The notes under the pieces: generated by a model | The model's input: the letters and a program-made list of their open reading frames with translations, nothing else | Told to the model about the DNA's origin: nothing | Database searches by the model: none | In this document: in pieces, positions 33,395 through 42,371 of the stretch | Numbering within the stretch: position 1 is the first letter of the stretch | Layout of the letters: each line of letters starts with the position of its first letter | Assembly: GCF_002934365.1 (NCBI RefSeq) | Contig: NZ_PTIY01000007.1 | Location: 146,725-210,724 of the forward strand | DNA from: Methylobacter tundripaludum | GTDB taxonomy: Bacteria > Pseudomonadota > Gammaproteobacteria > Methylococcales > Methylomonadaceae | Length of the DNA stretch: 64,000 bases | Direction: 5' to 3' | Translations under genes and position numbers: made by a program

Positions 33395-34342
33395 TTATAC
33401 CCCCAGGGATACGCGTGGGTTAAAATCAAACTCGTGCTGCATTTTTTGGTAGGCTGCTTTGGCCTCTTCGCTGTGTGCGGGCGGCAGGGCGATTTGCAGC
33501 ACCACGTAGAAATCGCCGGGCGTTTTAGCGGGCAGTCCGTGGCCTTTTAGGCGCAGTTTGGTGCCTTGCTCCGAGTGGGGCGGTATTTTCAGGTCGACGG
33601 TTCCTACCGGTGTCGGGATCTTGATTTTAGCGCCTAGTCTCGCCTCCCAGGGCGTAACGGGCAGGTCCAGATAAATATCGGTCCCGGAAACGCGGTACAG
33701 CGGGTGATTGTTAAAGGCTATTTCGAGCAGCAGGTCGCCGGATTTGCCGTCGCCAAGGCCGGGGTCGCCCTGGCCGGCCAGCCGGATGTGCTGTCCGGGC
33801 TTAACGCCTTTGGGGATTTTGATGTTCAGGTTTCTATGTTTGATCTGCACACGGCCTTGCGCATCCATTTCCGGCGTACTCAGGGAAATATTGCGTGTTG
33901 CGCCCTGGATGCTGTCTTCCAGGTCGATATAAATCTTCGCATGACTGTCTTGGCCGCGCACGCGGAAACCGTGCGGTACCTGGTCCGCTGGACGGAAGCC
34001 GTCGCGACCGAACAATTGTGCAAAAAAAGCGCTAAAAGCGTTGGCGTCGCCACCGGTAAAACCGCCGCCTCTAAACTCGAAGCCTTCATCCCATTTTGGC
34101 GGTGGGCTGAAATCTTCGCCGGCTTTCCAGTTGGAGCCCAGTTTATCGTAAGCGGCTCTTTTTTGCGGGTCCTTGAGCACTTCGTAAGCTTCGCCCAGCT
34201 CCTTGAATTTGGCCTCGGCGTCCGGTTCCTTGCTGACATCGGGATGGTACTTGCGCGCCAGTTTGCGATAGGCGCGCTTGATTTCAGCCTGATTGGCGCT
34301 TCTGGATAGCCCCATGATCTGGTAGTAATCTTTATACTGCAT
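33395..34342 (-). CDS. cbpA: DnaJ-type co-chaperone CbpA, copy 2
   Basis: Second CbpA, 315 residues, with the usual J-domain start [21 protein letters not shown] at 33-35, the [13 protein letters not shown] linker and both C-terminal domains intact. It is the more canonical copy and the upstream one. Its 5' region (GTAGTGTACAAACATC on the coding strand) resembles that before copy 1 (GTAGCGTACAAATATC), so the duplication took the promoter region along. Confidence 0.94.
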   Translation of the reverse strand: MQYKDYYQIMGLSRSANQAEIKRAYRKLARKYHPDVSKEPDAEAKFKELGEAYEVLKDPQKRAAYDKLGSNWKAGEDFSPPPKWDEGFEFRGGGFTGGDANAFSAFFAQLFGRDGFRPADQVPHGFRVRGQDSHAKIYIDLEDSIQGATRNISLSTPEMDAQGRVQIKHRNLNIKIPKGVKPGQHIRLAGQGDPGLGDGKSGDLLLEIAFNNHPLYRVSGTDIYLDLPVTPWEARLGAKIKIPTPVGTVDLKIPPHSEQGTKLRLKGHGLPAKTPGDFYVVLQIALPPAHSEEAKAAYQKMQHEFDFNPRVSLGV

Positions 34343-34468
34343 GTTGAGTTGCCTGTCGGATCACAGTTGAAGTTGCCTGGAGAATCCAGGCGGATTTGAT
34401 GTTTGTACACTACCGGAAATCAATTGTCATCCTTGGGTGCATCAAAACTTAATCGGTTAATCGTATTT

Positions 34469-34610
34469 AGGAACGTGTATGAAATAACTTGAGCAAGTTT
34501 TATTTTTCATTTTTTAACCATGAAGGACATGAAGCGGCATGAAAGGTTTAAGTCTTCATGTCCTTCATGCTCTTCATGGTAATTGCCTAAATTAATTTAT
34601 GCACGATCCT
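34469..34610. repeat. MITE-like element, copy 3 (142 bp)
   Basis: Same family as at 22020 and 30107, with terminal repeats AGGAACGTGTATGAAATAA and TTAATTTATGCACGATCCT. It is 9 bp longer because the inner GTCTTCAT arm has an extra GTCCTTCAT-type unit. The 548-bp gap 34343-34890 holds this element, a palindrome at 34748 and no supported gene. Confidence 0.88.
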
Positions 34611-34747
34611 TAGCTAAAAATGAATAATCATAAGGGCCGAACACAACAGCAAGCGCCTTAAATGCTTAGTCATAGTCATTTTTGGCATCATCTTCTCCCA
34701 AGGAGCCGCTGATTTAATCCTTCGATAGTGGATGAGAGTGGAGTTTC

Positions 34748-34790
34748 CGATTGCGTTCATGGCGAGCTTGCCGAACCATGAACGCAATCG
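34748..34790. repeat. Perfect 15-bp-arm palindrome, TCGACAGG-related
   Basis: Arms CGATTGCGTTCATGG and CCATGAACGCAATCG enclose GCGAGCTTGCCGAA, a variant of the core GTGAGCCTGTCGAA found elsewhere. It lies between the MITE-like element and the hsp20 gene end and may end the hsp20 transcript. Confidence 0.75.
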
Positions 34791-34890
34791 ATTTAATCAA
34801 CGCCCCTCGGAGGCTTTCGGTTCCCGATTGCTCCTGGGGTTGTCCTGTTTGTACAAAAGCAGGATTAATGATGCCGGTGAGTATTTGAAA

Positions 34891-35328
34891 TTATTCTTCC
34901 GACACGACATTGATGCGTTTCGGCTTAATGGCTTCCCGCTTGGGAATGATGATTTCCAGCACGCCGAGTTTGCATTTTGCATTGATTGCATCGCCATCGG
35001 CAGAATCGGGCAGGCTAAAACGGCGGTAAAAAGAACCGGATGTTCTTTCGATCCGTTTATAACCTTCTTTTTCGGTTTTGACTTCGGTTTCTTTTTGGCC
35101 TTTTACGGTCAAAACACCGGCTTCCATGCTGACTTCGATGTCTTCCGGCTTGACCCCCGGAATGTCGGCATGGATGACAAATTTGTCGGCTTCTTCTTTT
35201 ATATCGACCGCGGGCGCCCATTCGGCGGTTGCAACCGAGCCTTCACCGGCTTTTTCATCTTGCGAAAGCGACAGTTCTCTTTGTAATTGATTCAGTAAAC
35301 CCCAAGGTTCATAACGTATGATAGCCAT
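34891..35328 (-). CDS. Small heat-shock protein, Hsp20/alpha-crystallin family
   Basis: ATP-independent holdase chaperone of 145 residues. A short N-terminal arm (IIRYEPWGLLNQLQRELSLS) is followed by the alpha-crystallin domain: PAVDIKEEADKFVIHADIPG, then VLTVKGQKE and RRFSLPDSAD. The C-terminal anchor motif is GVLEIIIPKRE with the I-x-I/V pattern. A sigma32-type promoter lies about 70 bp upstream, so it is heat-inducible. It lies upstream of two CbpA co-chaperone pairs on the same strand, forming a proteostasis block. Confidence 0.95.
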   Translation of the reverse strand: MAIIRYEPWGLLNQLQRELSLSQDEKAGEGSVATAEWAPAVDIKEEADKFVIHADIPGVKPEDIEVSMEAGVLTVKGQKETEVKTEKEGYKRIERTSGSFYRRFSLPDSADGDAINAKCKLGVLEIIIPKREAIKPKRINVVSEE

Positions 35329-35399
35329 TTTTCGTCTCCTAAAGATTAATGATTTAATGCAATAACAAACTTAAAAACGATGATTCGTCTTCACCGGAA

Positions 35400-35428
35400 T
35401 AAATGGGGGCAACGATTTATTTGTCAAG
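35400..35428 (-). promoter_or_regulatory. Sigma32 (RpoH) promoter of hsp20
   Basis: Read on the minus strand, CTTGACA and CCCCATTTA are separated by 13 bp, close to the sigma32 consensus (CTTGAAA, N13-17, CCCCAT-T). It points at the hsp20 start about 70 bp away and falls just after the CPBP gene. Confidence 0.88.
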
Positions 35429-35451
35429 TGGGTCGATTTTAAATTTAAACG

Positions 35452-36057
35452 TTACTGGCCCGAACCGGTCAGAAGGCTTGCCCGATAGGCGCGCATTAGG
35501 GCGACAAACGCCAGGAAATCGTACAAGCCGTGAATGATGATAGGGATTAATAAATTTCTGTCGCCGCCATAATCCAGGGATAAGCTTAAATAGATCCCCA
35601 CTAAAGCCGCTAACACGGCATAAAGCGGGGTTACGGCATGAACCAAGCCAAAAATAATATTGCTGCCGATCAAAGCTGCGGGTATTCCCCAGGACGATTC
35701 CATCCAGGGCTGAATGACGCCGCGAAACAGCAGCTCTTCCGATAGTCCGGCAATCGCCGCCAGTATGAACAAGTCGGTCCAGTGGTAACGATGCAAACTG
35801 GGGCCTAGGGTCTGAAACAGCATGTTCTTGATTTTTATGACCGGCTCCGCCTGTATCTGCTCCAGGAGCAGGAACATTAAGAATAAAGGTATTGTCCCTA
35901 TCACGCCGCAAGCGATGGCCGATTCTGAAAAATTCAGGTCAGCGAAAGGGTTGATGTTTGCGATCCAGCCTAAAAGCGCCGCGACCAGAATCAGCGAGGC
36001 TTCAAAAGCACAGGCTTTTTTAAAAAAATCATCGGGGTGGAACGAGGATTTATTCAT
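35452..36057 (-). CDS. CPBP family intramembrane protease
   Basis: Integral membrane protein of 201 residues with about six helices and the CPBP/Abi motifs: EELLFRG (the glutamate pair and Arg), then F-x2-x-H as FGLVHAVTP, then IIIHGLYDF with a third site. Relatives cut prenylated proteins or serve as bacteriocin immunity proteins; the bacterial substrate is usually unknown. The gene ends 24 bp before the sigma32 promoter of hsp20, so it lies upstream on the same strand but need not be co-transcribed. Confidence 0.9.
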   Translation of the reverse strand: MNKSSFHPDDFFKKACAFEASLILVAALLGWIANINPFADLNFSESAIACGVIGTIPLFLMFLLLEQIQAEPVIKIKNMLFQTLGPSLHRYHWTDLFILAAIAGLSEELLFRGVIQPWMESSWGIPAALIGSNIIFGLVHAVTPLYAVLAALVGIYLSLSLDYGGDRNLLIPIIIHGLYDFLAFVALMRAYRASLLTGSGQ

Positions 36058-36085
36058 TGCGTATTATTCGATCGGTAAGAAAAGG

Positions 36086-36113
36086 CCATTCTAATCAAAA
36101 ATGGTTAGAATGG
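36086..36113. promoter_or_regulatory. Palindrome between divergent CPBP and ycgL genes
   Basis: Perfect 9-bp arms CCATTCTAA and TTAGAATGG with a 10-nt spacer lie between two divergent start codons. The position suits a shared operator. No regulator is known for it. Confidence 0.4.
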
Positions 36114-36143
36114 GCGTTTTGATTGACTACTGCGACTGACAAT

Positions 36144-36401
36144 ATGCTGTGTTTTATTTATAAAAGCCTGAAAAAAGAAAATCTTTATTTGTATGTCGAT
36201 AAAAAAGACGATTTTTCAAAGGTGCCGGAAGCGCTGTTCAACAGCTTTGGCAATATGGAATTTGTGATGGATTTGGAGCTGACGCCGGAACGCAAACTGG
36301 CCAAGGAAGACGCCGGAAAAGTGCTTGAAAGCCTGAAAGAAAAAGGTTTTTTTGTGCAGCTGCCGCCGATCAATCTGCCTGCGCCGTTGAAAATTCAATA
36401 G
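36144..36401 (+). CDS. ycgL: YcgL domain protein
   Basis: Small cytoplasmic protein of 85 residues of the YcgL family, unknown function. The family pattern is plain: MLCFIYKSLKKENLYLYV, KKDDFSKVPEAL, and the end GFFVQLPP. I chose the ATG at 36144, since E. coli YcgL aligns from that point; a TTG at 36123 would add seven residues. It is divergent from the CPBP gene and followed by a CACGAAG-type repeat. Confidence 0.88.
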   Translation: MLCFIYKSLKKENLYLYVDKKDDFSKVPEALFNSFGNMEFVMDLELTPERKLAKEDAGKVLESLKEKGFFVQLPPINLPAPLKIQ

Positions 36402-36439
36402 TTCTCACGCAAGAACATCCGAAAGTTACGCATTTTTGC

Positions 36440-36561
36440 TCACCACGAAGGCACGAAGAGCACGAAGTTTTTTACCTGTTTTTTCTTCGTGTTCTTCGTG
36501 TCTCGGCAACTGCTCCCTGCGTTGCTCTACCTCCTGCGGCCATGCAGTCGTTCGTGGTGAA
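36440..36561. repeat. CACGAAG-family element, left of dcd
   Basis: The left end TCACCACGAAGGCACGAAG and right end CAGTCGTTCGTGGTGAA bound an element of about 122 bp with inner palindrome CACGAAG...CTTCGTG. A relative lies in the opposite orientation on the other side of dcd (37270-37436). It begins 39 bp after ycgL. Confidence 0.88.
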
Positions 36562-36574
36562 TTATTAAACCTGC

Positions 36575-37141
36575 TTACGCTTTCGGCAAGGTAACGCCTG
36601 TCTGGCCCTGGTACTTGCCGCCCCGGTCTTTGTAAGAGGTCTCGCAAACCTCGTCGCCGCCGAAAAACAGCATTTGCGCCACGCCTTCATTGGCATAGAT
36701 TTTTGCGGGCAGTGTCGTGGTGTTGGAAAATTCCAGCGTTACATGGCCTTCCCATTCGGGTTCCAGCGGCGTGACATTAACGATAATGCCGCATCGGGCA
36801 TAGGTCGATTTGCCCAGGCAAATCGTCAACACATCGCGGGGAATGCGGAAGTATTCAACCGTTCTGGCCAACGCGAACGAGTTTGGCGGAATAATGCAGA
36901 CATCGGACTTAACATCGACAAAGCTGTTTGAATCGAAGTCTTTGGGATCGACGATAGCGGAATTGATGTTGGTGAAAATCTTGAATTCGTCCGAACAGCG
37001 GACATCGTAGCCGTAACTGGAGGTGCCGTAGGAAATGACCCGGCCGCGTTCCGAATCCCTGATCTGTCCGCTCTCAAACGGCTCGATCATGCCCTGTTGT
37101 TCCGCCATGCGGCGTATCCACTTGTCCGACTTAATGCTCAT
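36575..37141 (-). CDS. dcd: dCTP deaminase
   Basis: Converts dCTP to dUTP for thymidylate synthesis. The 188-residue length is normal. Motifs include [34 protein letters not shown], the substrate-site [19 protein letters not shown] with the catalytic Glu downstream ([10 protein letters not shown]), and the C-terminal [12 protein letters not shown] loop. It is flanked by inverted CACGAAG elements. mrp (apbC) lies upstream on the same strand, an order often seen beside metG. Confidence 0.96.
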   Translation of the reverse strand: MSIKSDKWIRRMAEQQGMIEPFESGQIRDSERGRVISYGTSSYGYDVRCSDEFKIFTNINSAIVDPKDFDSNSFVDVKSDVCIIPPNSFALARTVEYFRIPRDVLTICLGKSTYARCGIIVNVTPLEPEWEGHVTLEFSNTTTLPAKIYANEGVAQMLFFGGDEVCETSYKDRGGKYQGQTGVTLPKA

Positions 37142-37269
37142 GGAGTATTACTACCTGATTGATTTAAAAAGGCGGATTTTAACACAGAACTTCATAACTT
37201 CTCATTAGCCACAGGCGGCACAAGAACTAAGCGTGGAATGACGGGAAACAGGCGATTAAGAGTTGTTTA

Positions 37270-37436
37270 TTCACCACGAACGACTGCATGGACAGATATT
37301 TGCTCCTGCAATATCTGCATTTCCCACATCCCTGTGGGTCATGCAGGAGGTAGAGCAACGCAGGGAGCAGTTGCCGAGACACGAAGGACACGAAGTTTGA
37401 TGTTTTTTCTTCGAGCTCTTCGTGTCTTCGTGGTGA
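37270..37436. repeat. CACGAAG-family element, right of dcd
   Basis: About 167 bp with ends TTCACCACGAACGACTGCAT and TCTTCGTGTCTTCGTGGTGA, and inner hairpins including GCAATATCTGCATTTCCCAC. It is inverted relative to the copy at 36440. It fills the 309-bp gap between dcd and mrp; I see no gene in that gap. Confidence 0.88.
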
Positions 37437-37450
37437 AAAGCTTTTTTATA

Positions 37451-38542
37451 TTACGTGTTCTGTACGACAATCTTGGGGAACTTCGTAGTGAAATCCTTGG
37501 CCTTCAGCGCCAATCGCGCCGCTGTCTTGCGGGCGATTTGCTTGTAAATTTGCGCAGGCCGCCCGTCCGGGTCGGCCACCACGGTCGGCCTGCCGCTATC
37601 TGCAAATTGCCGGATATTTATATCCAAAGGCAGGGAGCCGAGAAACTCGATCCGGTTGCGTTCGGCCATCGCAAGGCCGCCGCCCTCGCCGAATATGGCT
37701 TCTTCATGGCCGCAGTTGCTGCAAATATGGATGCTCATGTTTTCAACCAGGCCCAGTACCGGCACGTTGACTTTCTCGAACATCCCCAAGCCGCGCTGGG
37801 CGTCGATCAACGCAATATCCTGCGGCGTGGTGACGATGATCGCGCCGCTGACCGGAATCTGCTGGGACAGGGTCAGCTGAATATCGCCGGTGCCGGGCGG
37901 CAAATCGATAACCAGGTAATCCAGGTTGTCCCAGTTGGTGTCCTTCAGCAGTTGCTGCAAGGCCGTGGTGACCATCGGGCCGCGCCAGATCATGGCTTGA
38001 TCGGCCTCGACCAGATAGCCGATGGAAATCGTCTGCACGCCGTAAGCGACCTTGGGCATCATGGTTTTCTGGTCCTTGCTTTCGGGAAGGCCTGAAAGTC
38101 CCAGCATCATCGGGATGCTGGGGCCGTAAATGTCCGCATCCAGAATGCCGACATTAGCGCCTTCCGCGGCCAGAGCCAGGGCCAGGTTGACCGCCGTCGT
38201 CGATTTGCCGACGCCGCCTTTGCCGGACGCCACGGCGATAATATTTTTGACGTTGGGCAGCGGTTTCAATGCCTGTTGCACGGCATGGGAAACGATTTTT
38301 ACGCTGATCTCGACGCTGATATTGCCGATGCCGGCAAGCGTCTTCAGGTGTTCTTCAACCGCCGCTTTAAGTTCGGGGATATAACTTCTGGCGGGGTAGC
38401 CCAGCTCCAGTTTAACGCCGACGTTGCTGCCATCGATCTCGATGGCTTTGACCGATTTTGCGGAAACCAGATCGGTTCCATTGTTGGGATCGATAAATGT
38501 TTGCAGAAGATTTTCTACATCAGCCTTTTCGATGCTCGCCAT
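37451..38542 (-). CDS. apbC: Mrp/ApbC P-loop iron-sulfur carrier
   Basis: Iron-sulfur cluster carrier ATPase of the Mrp/NBP35 family, 363 residues from the start I prefer. An N-terminal MIP18-like domain (IEKADVENLLQTFIDP) is followed by the deviant Walker A GKGGVGKST, the Walker B-like LVIDLPPGTGDIQL and the C-x2-C cluster site ICSNCG. I chose the ATG at 38542 (product begins MASIEKADV) because AGGAG lies 7 bp upstream; earlier ATGs are possible. It is divergent from metG, its usual neighbour in many gammaproteobacteria. Confidence 0.94.
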   Translation of the reverse strand: MASIEKADVENLLQTFIDPNNGTDLVSAKSVKAIEIDGSNVGVKLELGYPARSYIPELKAAVEEHLKTLAGIGNISVEISVKIVSHAVQQALKPLPNVKNIIAVASGKGGVGKSTTAVNLALALAAEGANVGILDADIYGPSIPMMLGLSGLPESKDQKTMMPKVAYGVQTISIGYLVEADQAMIWRGPMVTTALQQLLKDTNWDNLDYLVIDLPPGTGDIQLTLSQQIPVSGAIIVTTPQDIALIDAQRGLGMFEKVNVPVLGLVENMSIHICSNCGHEEAIFGEGGGLAMAERNRIEFLGSLPLDINIRQFADSGRPTVVADPDGRPAQIYKQIARKTAARLALKAKDFTTKFPKIVVQNT

Positions 38543-38721
38543 GCCCATGCTCCTAATTGTCAATAAAATGCGCCCGATCAATAACCAAGCGATTAAGTCA
38601 AGATAGCGTTCATTCTACCGATTACCCTGCGACAATGCACTTTTTAGCTGCGCAGCTTGCGTTTATTTTATGCCATAATAACCAGCTAATTTTGCCTTCG
38701 AATTGCTAGAGCTTTTACACT

Positions 38722-40740
38722 ATGTCAGATAGAAAAATTCTCGTCACCAGCGCGCTGCCTTACGCCAACGGCCCGATTCACCTCGGTCATCTGGTTGAAT
38801 ACATTCAAACGGATATTTGGGTGCGTTTTCAAAAACAACGTGGCAACCTCTGCTATTACGTTTGCGCGGATGACACCCACGGCACGCCGATCATGCTCAG
38901 GGCGGATCGGGAAGGCATTACCCCGGAACAATTGATCGCCCAGGTCGGCAAAGAGCATCTGGCCGACTTTACCGAGTTCAGCGTGGCGTTCGATAATTAC
39001 CACAGCACCCATTCCGAAGAAAATAAAGCCTTCTCGTCGCTGATCTACGAACGTCTGCGCGATGCCGGACACATCAGTTCGCGCAGCATTACCCAGGCCT
39101 TCGATCCGGTTAAGAACATGTTCTTGTCCGACCGCTTTATCAAAGGCGAATGCCCCAAATGCGGCGCGCTCGATCAATATGGTGACGGCTGCGAAGTGTG
39201 CGGTACAACCTATGCGCCGACCGAACTGAAAAACGCGGTGTCGGCGATTTCAGGCGCCAAGCCCGTCGATAAAGAGTCCGTGCATTATTTCTTCGATCTG
39301 GCCAACTTTAGCGACATGTTGCGCGAGTGGACGAATGCAGGACACTTGCAGCCCGAAGTCAGCAACAAACTGGCCGAATGGCTGGACGGCGGCTTGCAGC
39401 AATGGGACATAAGCCGCGATGCGCCGTATTTCGGCTTTGAAATCCCCGACGCGCCGGGCAAATATTTTTATGTCTGGCTGGATGCGCCGATCGGCTACAT
39501 GGCCAGTTTCAAAAACCTGTGCGATAAGCAGGGGCTGGATTTTAATGAATTCTGGTCAAAGAACAGCGACGCCGAGCTGTATCATTTCATCGGCAAAGAC
39601 ATCATCTATTTCCACGCGTTGTTTTGGCCTGCGATGCTCAGCGGCGCTCATTTTCGGACGCCCAGCGCCATTTTCGCGCACGGTTTTTTAACCGTGAACG
39701 GCGAAAAAATGTCCAAGTCGCGCGGCACGTTCATCAAAGCCCGGACCTATCTGGATCATTTGAATCCCGAATACCTGCGCTATTATTTCGCCGCCAAGCT
39801 CAGCGCCGGGGTCGATGACATCGATTTGAATTTTGACGATTTCAGCCAGCGGGTTAATTCCGACTTGGTTGGTAAAGTGGTCAATATCGCCAGCCGTTGC
39901 AGCGGATTTATCGCCAAACGCTTCGATAACAAGCTGTCCGAACACTGTTCGGAGCAAGCCTTATTCCATGAATTCGTCGCCGCCAACGCACAAATCGCTG
40001 AGCATTACGAGGCACGCGAATTCGGCAAAGCCATGCGCGAGATCATGGCGCTGGCCGATAAAGCCAACCAGTACATCGATGAACTTAAGCCCTGGCTGAT
40101 CGCCAAAGAAGAAGGCAAGGATAAAGAGCTGCACGAAGTCTGCACGATGGGACTCAACCTGTTCCGGCTGCTGGCCGTTTATTTAAAGCCGGTGCTTCCT
40201 GTGTTGGCGGGCAATTCGGAAAGCTTCTTAAACATCGACGCGCAAGCCTGGCCGGCTGATGCGAAGCCTTTGTTAAATCACGTCATCAATGAATTCAAAC
40301 CATTGATGACGCGGGTTGAGGCCGATAAAATCGCGGCGATTATCGAGGCGTCCAAAGAAAATCTGGAAAAAACCGCCGAAGCTCCGAAGGCTAAAAAATG
40401 CGAACCGATTGCCGACACGATCGAGTTTGAAGATTTCGCCAAACTGGATTTGCGTATCGCCAGAATCCTCAAGGCCGAGCACGTCGAAGGCGCGGACAAG
40501 TTGTTGCAGTTGACCGTGGACATCGGCGATGAAACCCGCAACATCTTTGCCGGGATTAAATCCGCTTACAGCCCGGAAGATTTGGAAGGGAAACTGACCC
40601 TGGTCATCGCCAATCTTGCGCCGAGGAAAATGCGTTTCGGCCTGTCCGAAGGCATGGTGCTGGCCGCAGGACCCGGCGGCAAGGATATTTGGATTTTGAG
40701 CCCTGATGAAGGGGCTCAGCCGGGGATGCGGGTTAAGTAA
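38722..40740 (+). CDS. metG: Methionyl-tRNA synthetase
   Basis: Class I aminoacyl-tRNA synthetase of 672 residues. The HIGH-type motif is PIHLGHL near residues 18-24, a zinc knuckle has CPKCG and C-x2-C (GCEVC), and KMSKS lies near 328-334. The anticodon-binding domain follows, and a C-terminal tRNA-binding (OB-fold) domain is present from about residue 565 ([20 protein letters not shown]), as in the long dimeric form of E. coli MetG. Confidence 0.98.
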   Translation: MSDRKILVTSALPYANGPIHLGHLVEYIQTDIWVRFQKQRGNLCYYVCADDTHGTPIMLRADREGITPEQLIAQVGKEHLADFTEFSVAFDNYHSTHSEENKAFSSLIYERLRDAGHISSRSITQAFDPVKNMFLSDRFIKGECPKCGALDQYGDGCEVCGTTYAPTELKNAVSAISGAKPVDKESVHYFFDLANFSDMLREWTNAGHLQPEVSNKLAEWLDGGLQQWDISRDAPYFGFEIPDAPGKYFYVWLDAPIGYMASFKNLCDKQGLDFNEFWSKNSDAELYHFIGKDIIYFHALFWPAMLSGAHFRTPSAIFAHGFLTVNGEKMSKSRGTFIKARTYLDHLNPEYLRYYFAAKLSAGVDDIDLNFDDFSQRVNSDLVGKVVNIASRCSGFIAKRFDNKLSEHCSEQALFHEFVAANAQIAEHYEAREFGKAMREIMALADKANQYIDELKPWLIAKEEGKDKELHEVCTMGLNLFRLLAVYLKPVLPVLAGNSESFLNIDAQAWPADAKPLLNHVINEFKPLMTRVEADKIAAIIEASKENLEKTAEAPKAKKCEPIADTIEFEDFAKLDLRIARILKAEHVEGADKLLQLTVDIGDETRNIFAGIKSAYSPEDLEGKLTLVIANLAPRKMRFGLSEGMVLAAGPGGKDIWILSPDEGAQPGMRVK

Positions 40741-40778
40741 TAATGAAGATCTCTCACTTAAGAGGGAGATACGCGTAA

Positions 40779-40887
40779 GGCTTAACCGTTCGTCCTGAGC
40801 TTGTCGAAGGATGGACGGTTAAGCCGATCATGGTTCGACAAGGCTCTCCTGAGCCTGGTCGAAGGACTCACCACGAACGGCTTAACC
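40779..40887. repeat. TCGACAGG-type double hairpin
   Basis: Arms GGCTTAACCGT and ACGGTTAAGCC flank one core (CGTCCTGAGCTTGTCGAAGG). A second half, CATGGTTCGACAAGG to GAACGGCTTAACC, pairs with the same left arm in alternative folds. It fills the metG-rnfB gap. Confidence 0.85.
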
Positions 40888-40956
40888 TTAAACTGCGCTG
40901 TGTTAAGTTGGTAGCCATGATGAGTTTGTCAAATCGGCCAGACTAATACCCGGAAT

Positions 40957-41538
40957 ATGCCTGTTTCACTTGAAAATCCCACATTGATTGACCAAATAAA
41001 CGCCTTACTGCCGCAAACCCAATGCGGGCAATGCAGCTTCCAAGGCTGCCGCCCCTACGCCGAGGCCATCGCCTCGGGCGCGGCGGACATCAACCAGTGT
41101 CCGCCGGGCGGTGACGAGGGCATACGCGATCTGGCCGATTTATTGGGCGTCCCCCCCAAGCCACTGAATGCTAAATTCGGCATACACAAGCCCGCAAGCG
41201 TTGCGTTCATTATCGAGGAAGACTGCATCGGCTGCACCAAATGCATCGCCGCATGCCCGGTCGATGCGATATTGGGCGCATCAAAATTCATGCACACGGT
41301 TATCGTCTCAGAATGTACCGGCTGTGAATTATGCGTAGCGCCTTGCCCGGTCGATTGCATCGTCATGCAGCCCGCACCGCCAAGCAATACCGCACGGAGC
41401 CGGGCGCAAAAATCCGCACAGGCAAAACGGCGCTACGATGCGCGCTGTTTGCGCAAGGAAATGGAAGAGGCTGAAAAAGCGGAGCGTGCGAAGAAGAAAA
41501 AACTGGCATTGCTGAAAATGCAGGCGGCGAAGAAATAA
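40957..41538 (+). CDS. rnfB: RnfB-like ferredoxin protein without membrane anchor
   Basis: Iron-sulfur protein of 193 residues. An N-terminal four-Cys [4Fe-4S] site (Cys23, Cys26, Cys31, Cys48) is followed by two ferredoxin clusters (Cys90/93/96/100 and Cys120/123/126/130). It thus carries three [4Fe-4S] sites. The classical RnfB/RsxB has a membrane helix before the first site; here the protein begins [20 protein letters not shown], so the anchor is missing and the protein should be soluble. No other rnf genes are adjacent. Stand-alone forms like this occur next to nth or metG in several gammaproteobacteria. The Lys/Ala-rich C-terminus is highly charged. Confidence 0.9.
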   Translation: MPVSLENPTLIDQINALLPQTQCGQCSFQGCRPYAEAIASGAADINQCPPGGDEGIRDLADLLGVPPKPLNAKFGIHKPASVAFIIEEDCIGCTKCIAACPVDAILGASKFMHTVIVSECTGCELCVAPCPVDCIVMQPAPPSNTARSRAQKSAQAKRRYDARCLRKEMEEAEKAERAKKKKLALLKMQAAKK

Positions 41539-41668
41539 GAGGGCGTAGGGCTGGGGAGATGAGTGTAATTCCGTTACTCCGACCCGATCAAAATGGCATG
41601 GGTGAGAAAGCCGGTTTTCGTTGTCTCTCGAACCGGCTACAGAATTTTGTGCTCTCGGTAGTCAATTT

Positions 41669-41890
41669 TCAGGCCACATCCCGCATGGGCCGAATGTGAG
41701 GGCTGGGAAGTGTGCGGCCTTCGGTTTCAAAGTGACTAATAACATCTTCAACGACCTCGCATAATTCGCTGTACAGCTTCACCGGATCATCTCCGTGGAT
41801 ACCAGTAATTAGATCAGGGCATTTTCCAATGTATATTTGGTCTTCCTCACTCCACTCTACCCACTTGTGGTACAGATCGCTTTTTTTCAT
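41669..41890 (-). CDS. hicB: HicB-type antitoxin
   Basis: Small protein of 73 residues starting MKKSDLYHKWVEWSEEDQIY. It has the partial RNase H-like fold of HicB (YIGKCPDLITGIHGDD, then LYSELCEVVEDVISHFETEG). HicB neutralises the HicA mRNA interferase and usually represses its operon. The gene is intact, but the hicA in front of it is broken. The hicA remnant overlaps it by 4 bp (ATGA). The combined frame that joins the two remnants is not a real fusion. Confidence 0.82.
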   Translation of the reverse strand: MKKSDLYHKWVEWSEEDQIYIGKCPDLITGIHGDDPVKLYSELCEVVEDVISHFETEGRTLPSPHIRPMRDVA

Positions 41891-42013
41891 AGTTTCACCC
41901 GTTCCAAAGCTTGCGCAATATGCTTTTCTTGATAAAGCTTTGCCTCCACCGGAAATTTCATAAAACCCAGCGTTTTTTAAATCTTGTATAAGCTCTCTGA
42001 TTTTTCTAGGCAT
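41887..42013 (-). pseudogene. hicA: hicA toxin remnant with internal deletion
   Basis: The first 25 codons (MPRKIRELIQDLKNAGFYEI, then SGGGK) are the HicA N-terminus. In the next frame the sequence reads KLYQEKHIAQALERVKL and then stops, which is the normal HicA C-terminus. The middle of about 25 codons, with the conserved His (G-S-H-R), is gone, and the remaining parts are out of frame. The toxin is therefore inactive while the antitoxin gene survives. Confidence 0.82.
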
Positions 42014-42371
42014 TTTGTAAGCCTGAATTTAAAGCAACTTGGATTTTAAAGTTAGTGTTTATGATTGTCTAACTAAAAAGTGGGCTGGACGGGCTAAGCT
42101 ATTCAGCCCGCCGGGTCGTGCGTGGTTCAAATATAACGGCGGCGGCAAACGTTTGGGCCGGGGTTGCAAGCCCCGACCCGCTTGGGAAATAGATGTGATC
42201 AGGTCGGTTGGCAGGCGCAATCTCTTCGCCTCGACTGATCGAAATGGTGTAAGCCGGAATAAGGCCATCCAAGCGCGTAGCGCGAAGTGGTGTTATTCCG
42301 GTGAGTTTGGGTGGTGTGTGCCGGAAACGCCTGTTCTTGCCATCGCTCGAATCGGCTCATGTCGGCTGGCG
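42014..42371. other. Gene-poor stretch with small hairpins
   Basis: No gene I can support. It holds a hairpin CGGGG/CCCCG at 42159-42175 and a REP-like dyad with arms CCGGAATAA and TTATTCCGG at 42254-42301. An open frame of 120 codons across it has no RBS and an odd composition. Confidence 0.6.

Noticed and set aside
34614..34691. 25-codon frame on the minus strand with GGGAGA before two ATG codons (MMPKMTMTKHLRRLLLCSAL...)
   Set aside because: Hydrophobic and with an SD, but the SD-to-start distance is too short and it lies in repeat-rich DNA; evidence is too thin to call a gene.
37238..38095. Open frame of 285 codons opposite apbC
   Set aside because: Antisense to a certain apbC and begins in a CACGAAG repeat.
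41669..42013. Single 114-codon HicA-HicB fusion protein
   Set aside because: The middle part is in the wrong frame for HicA; the correct HicA C-terminus is readable in another frame, so it is a deletion remnant and not a fusion.
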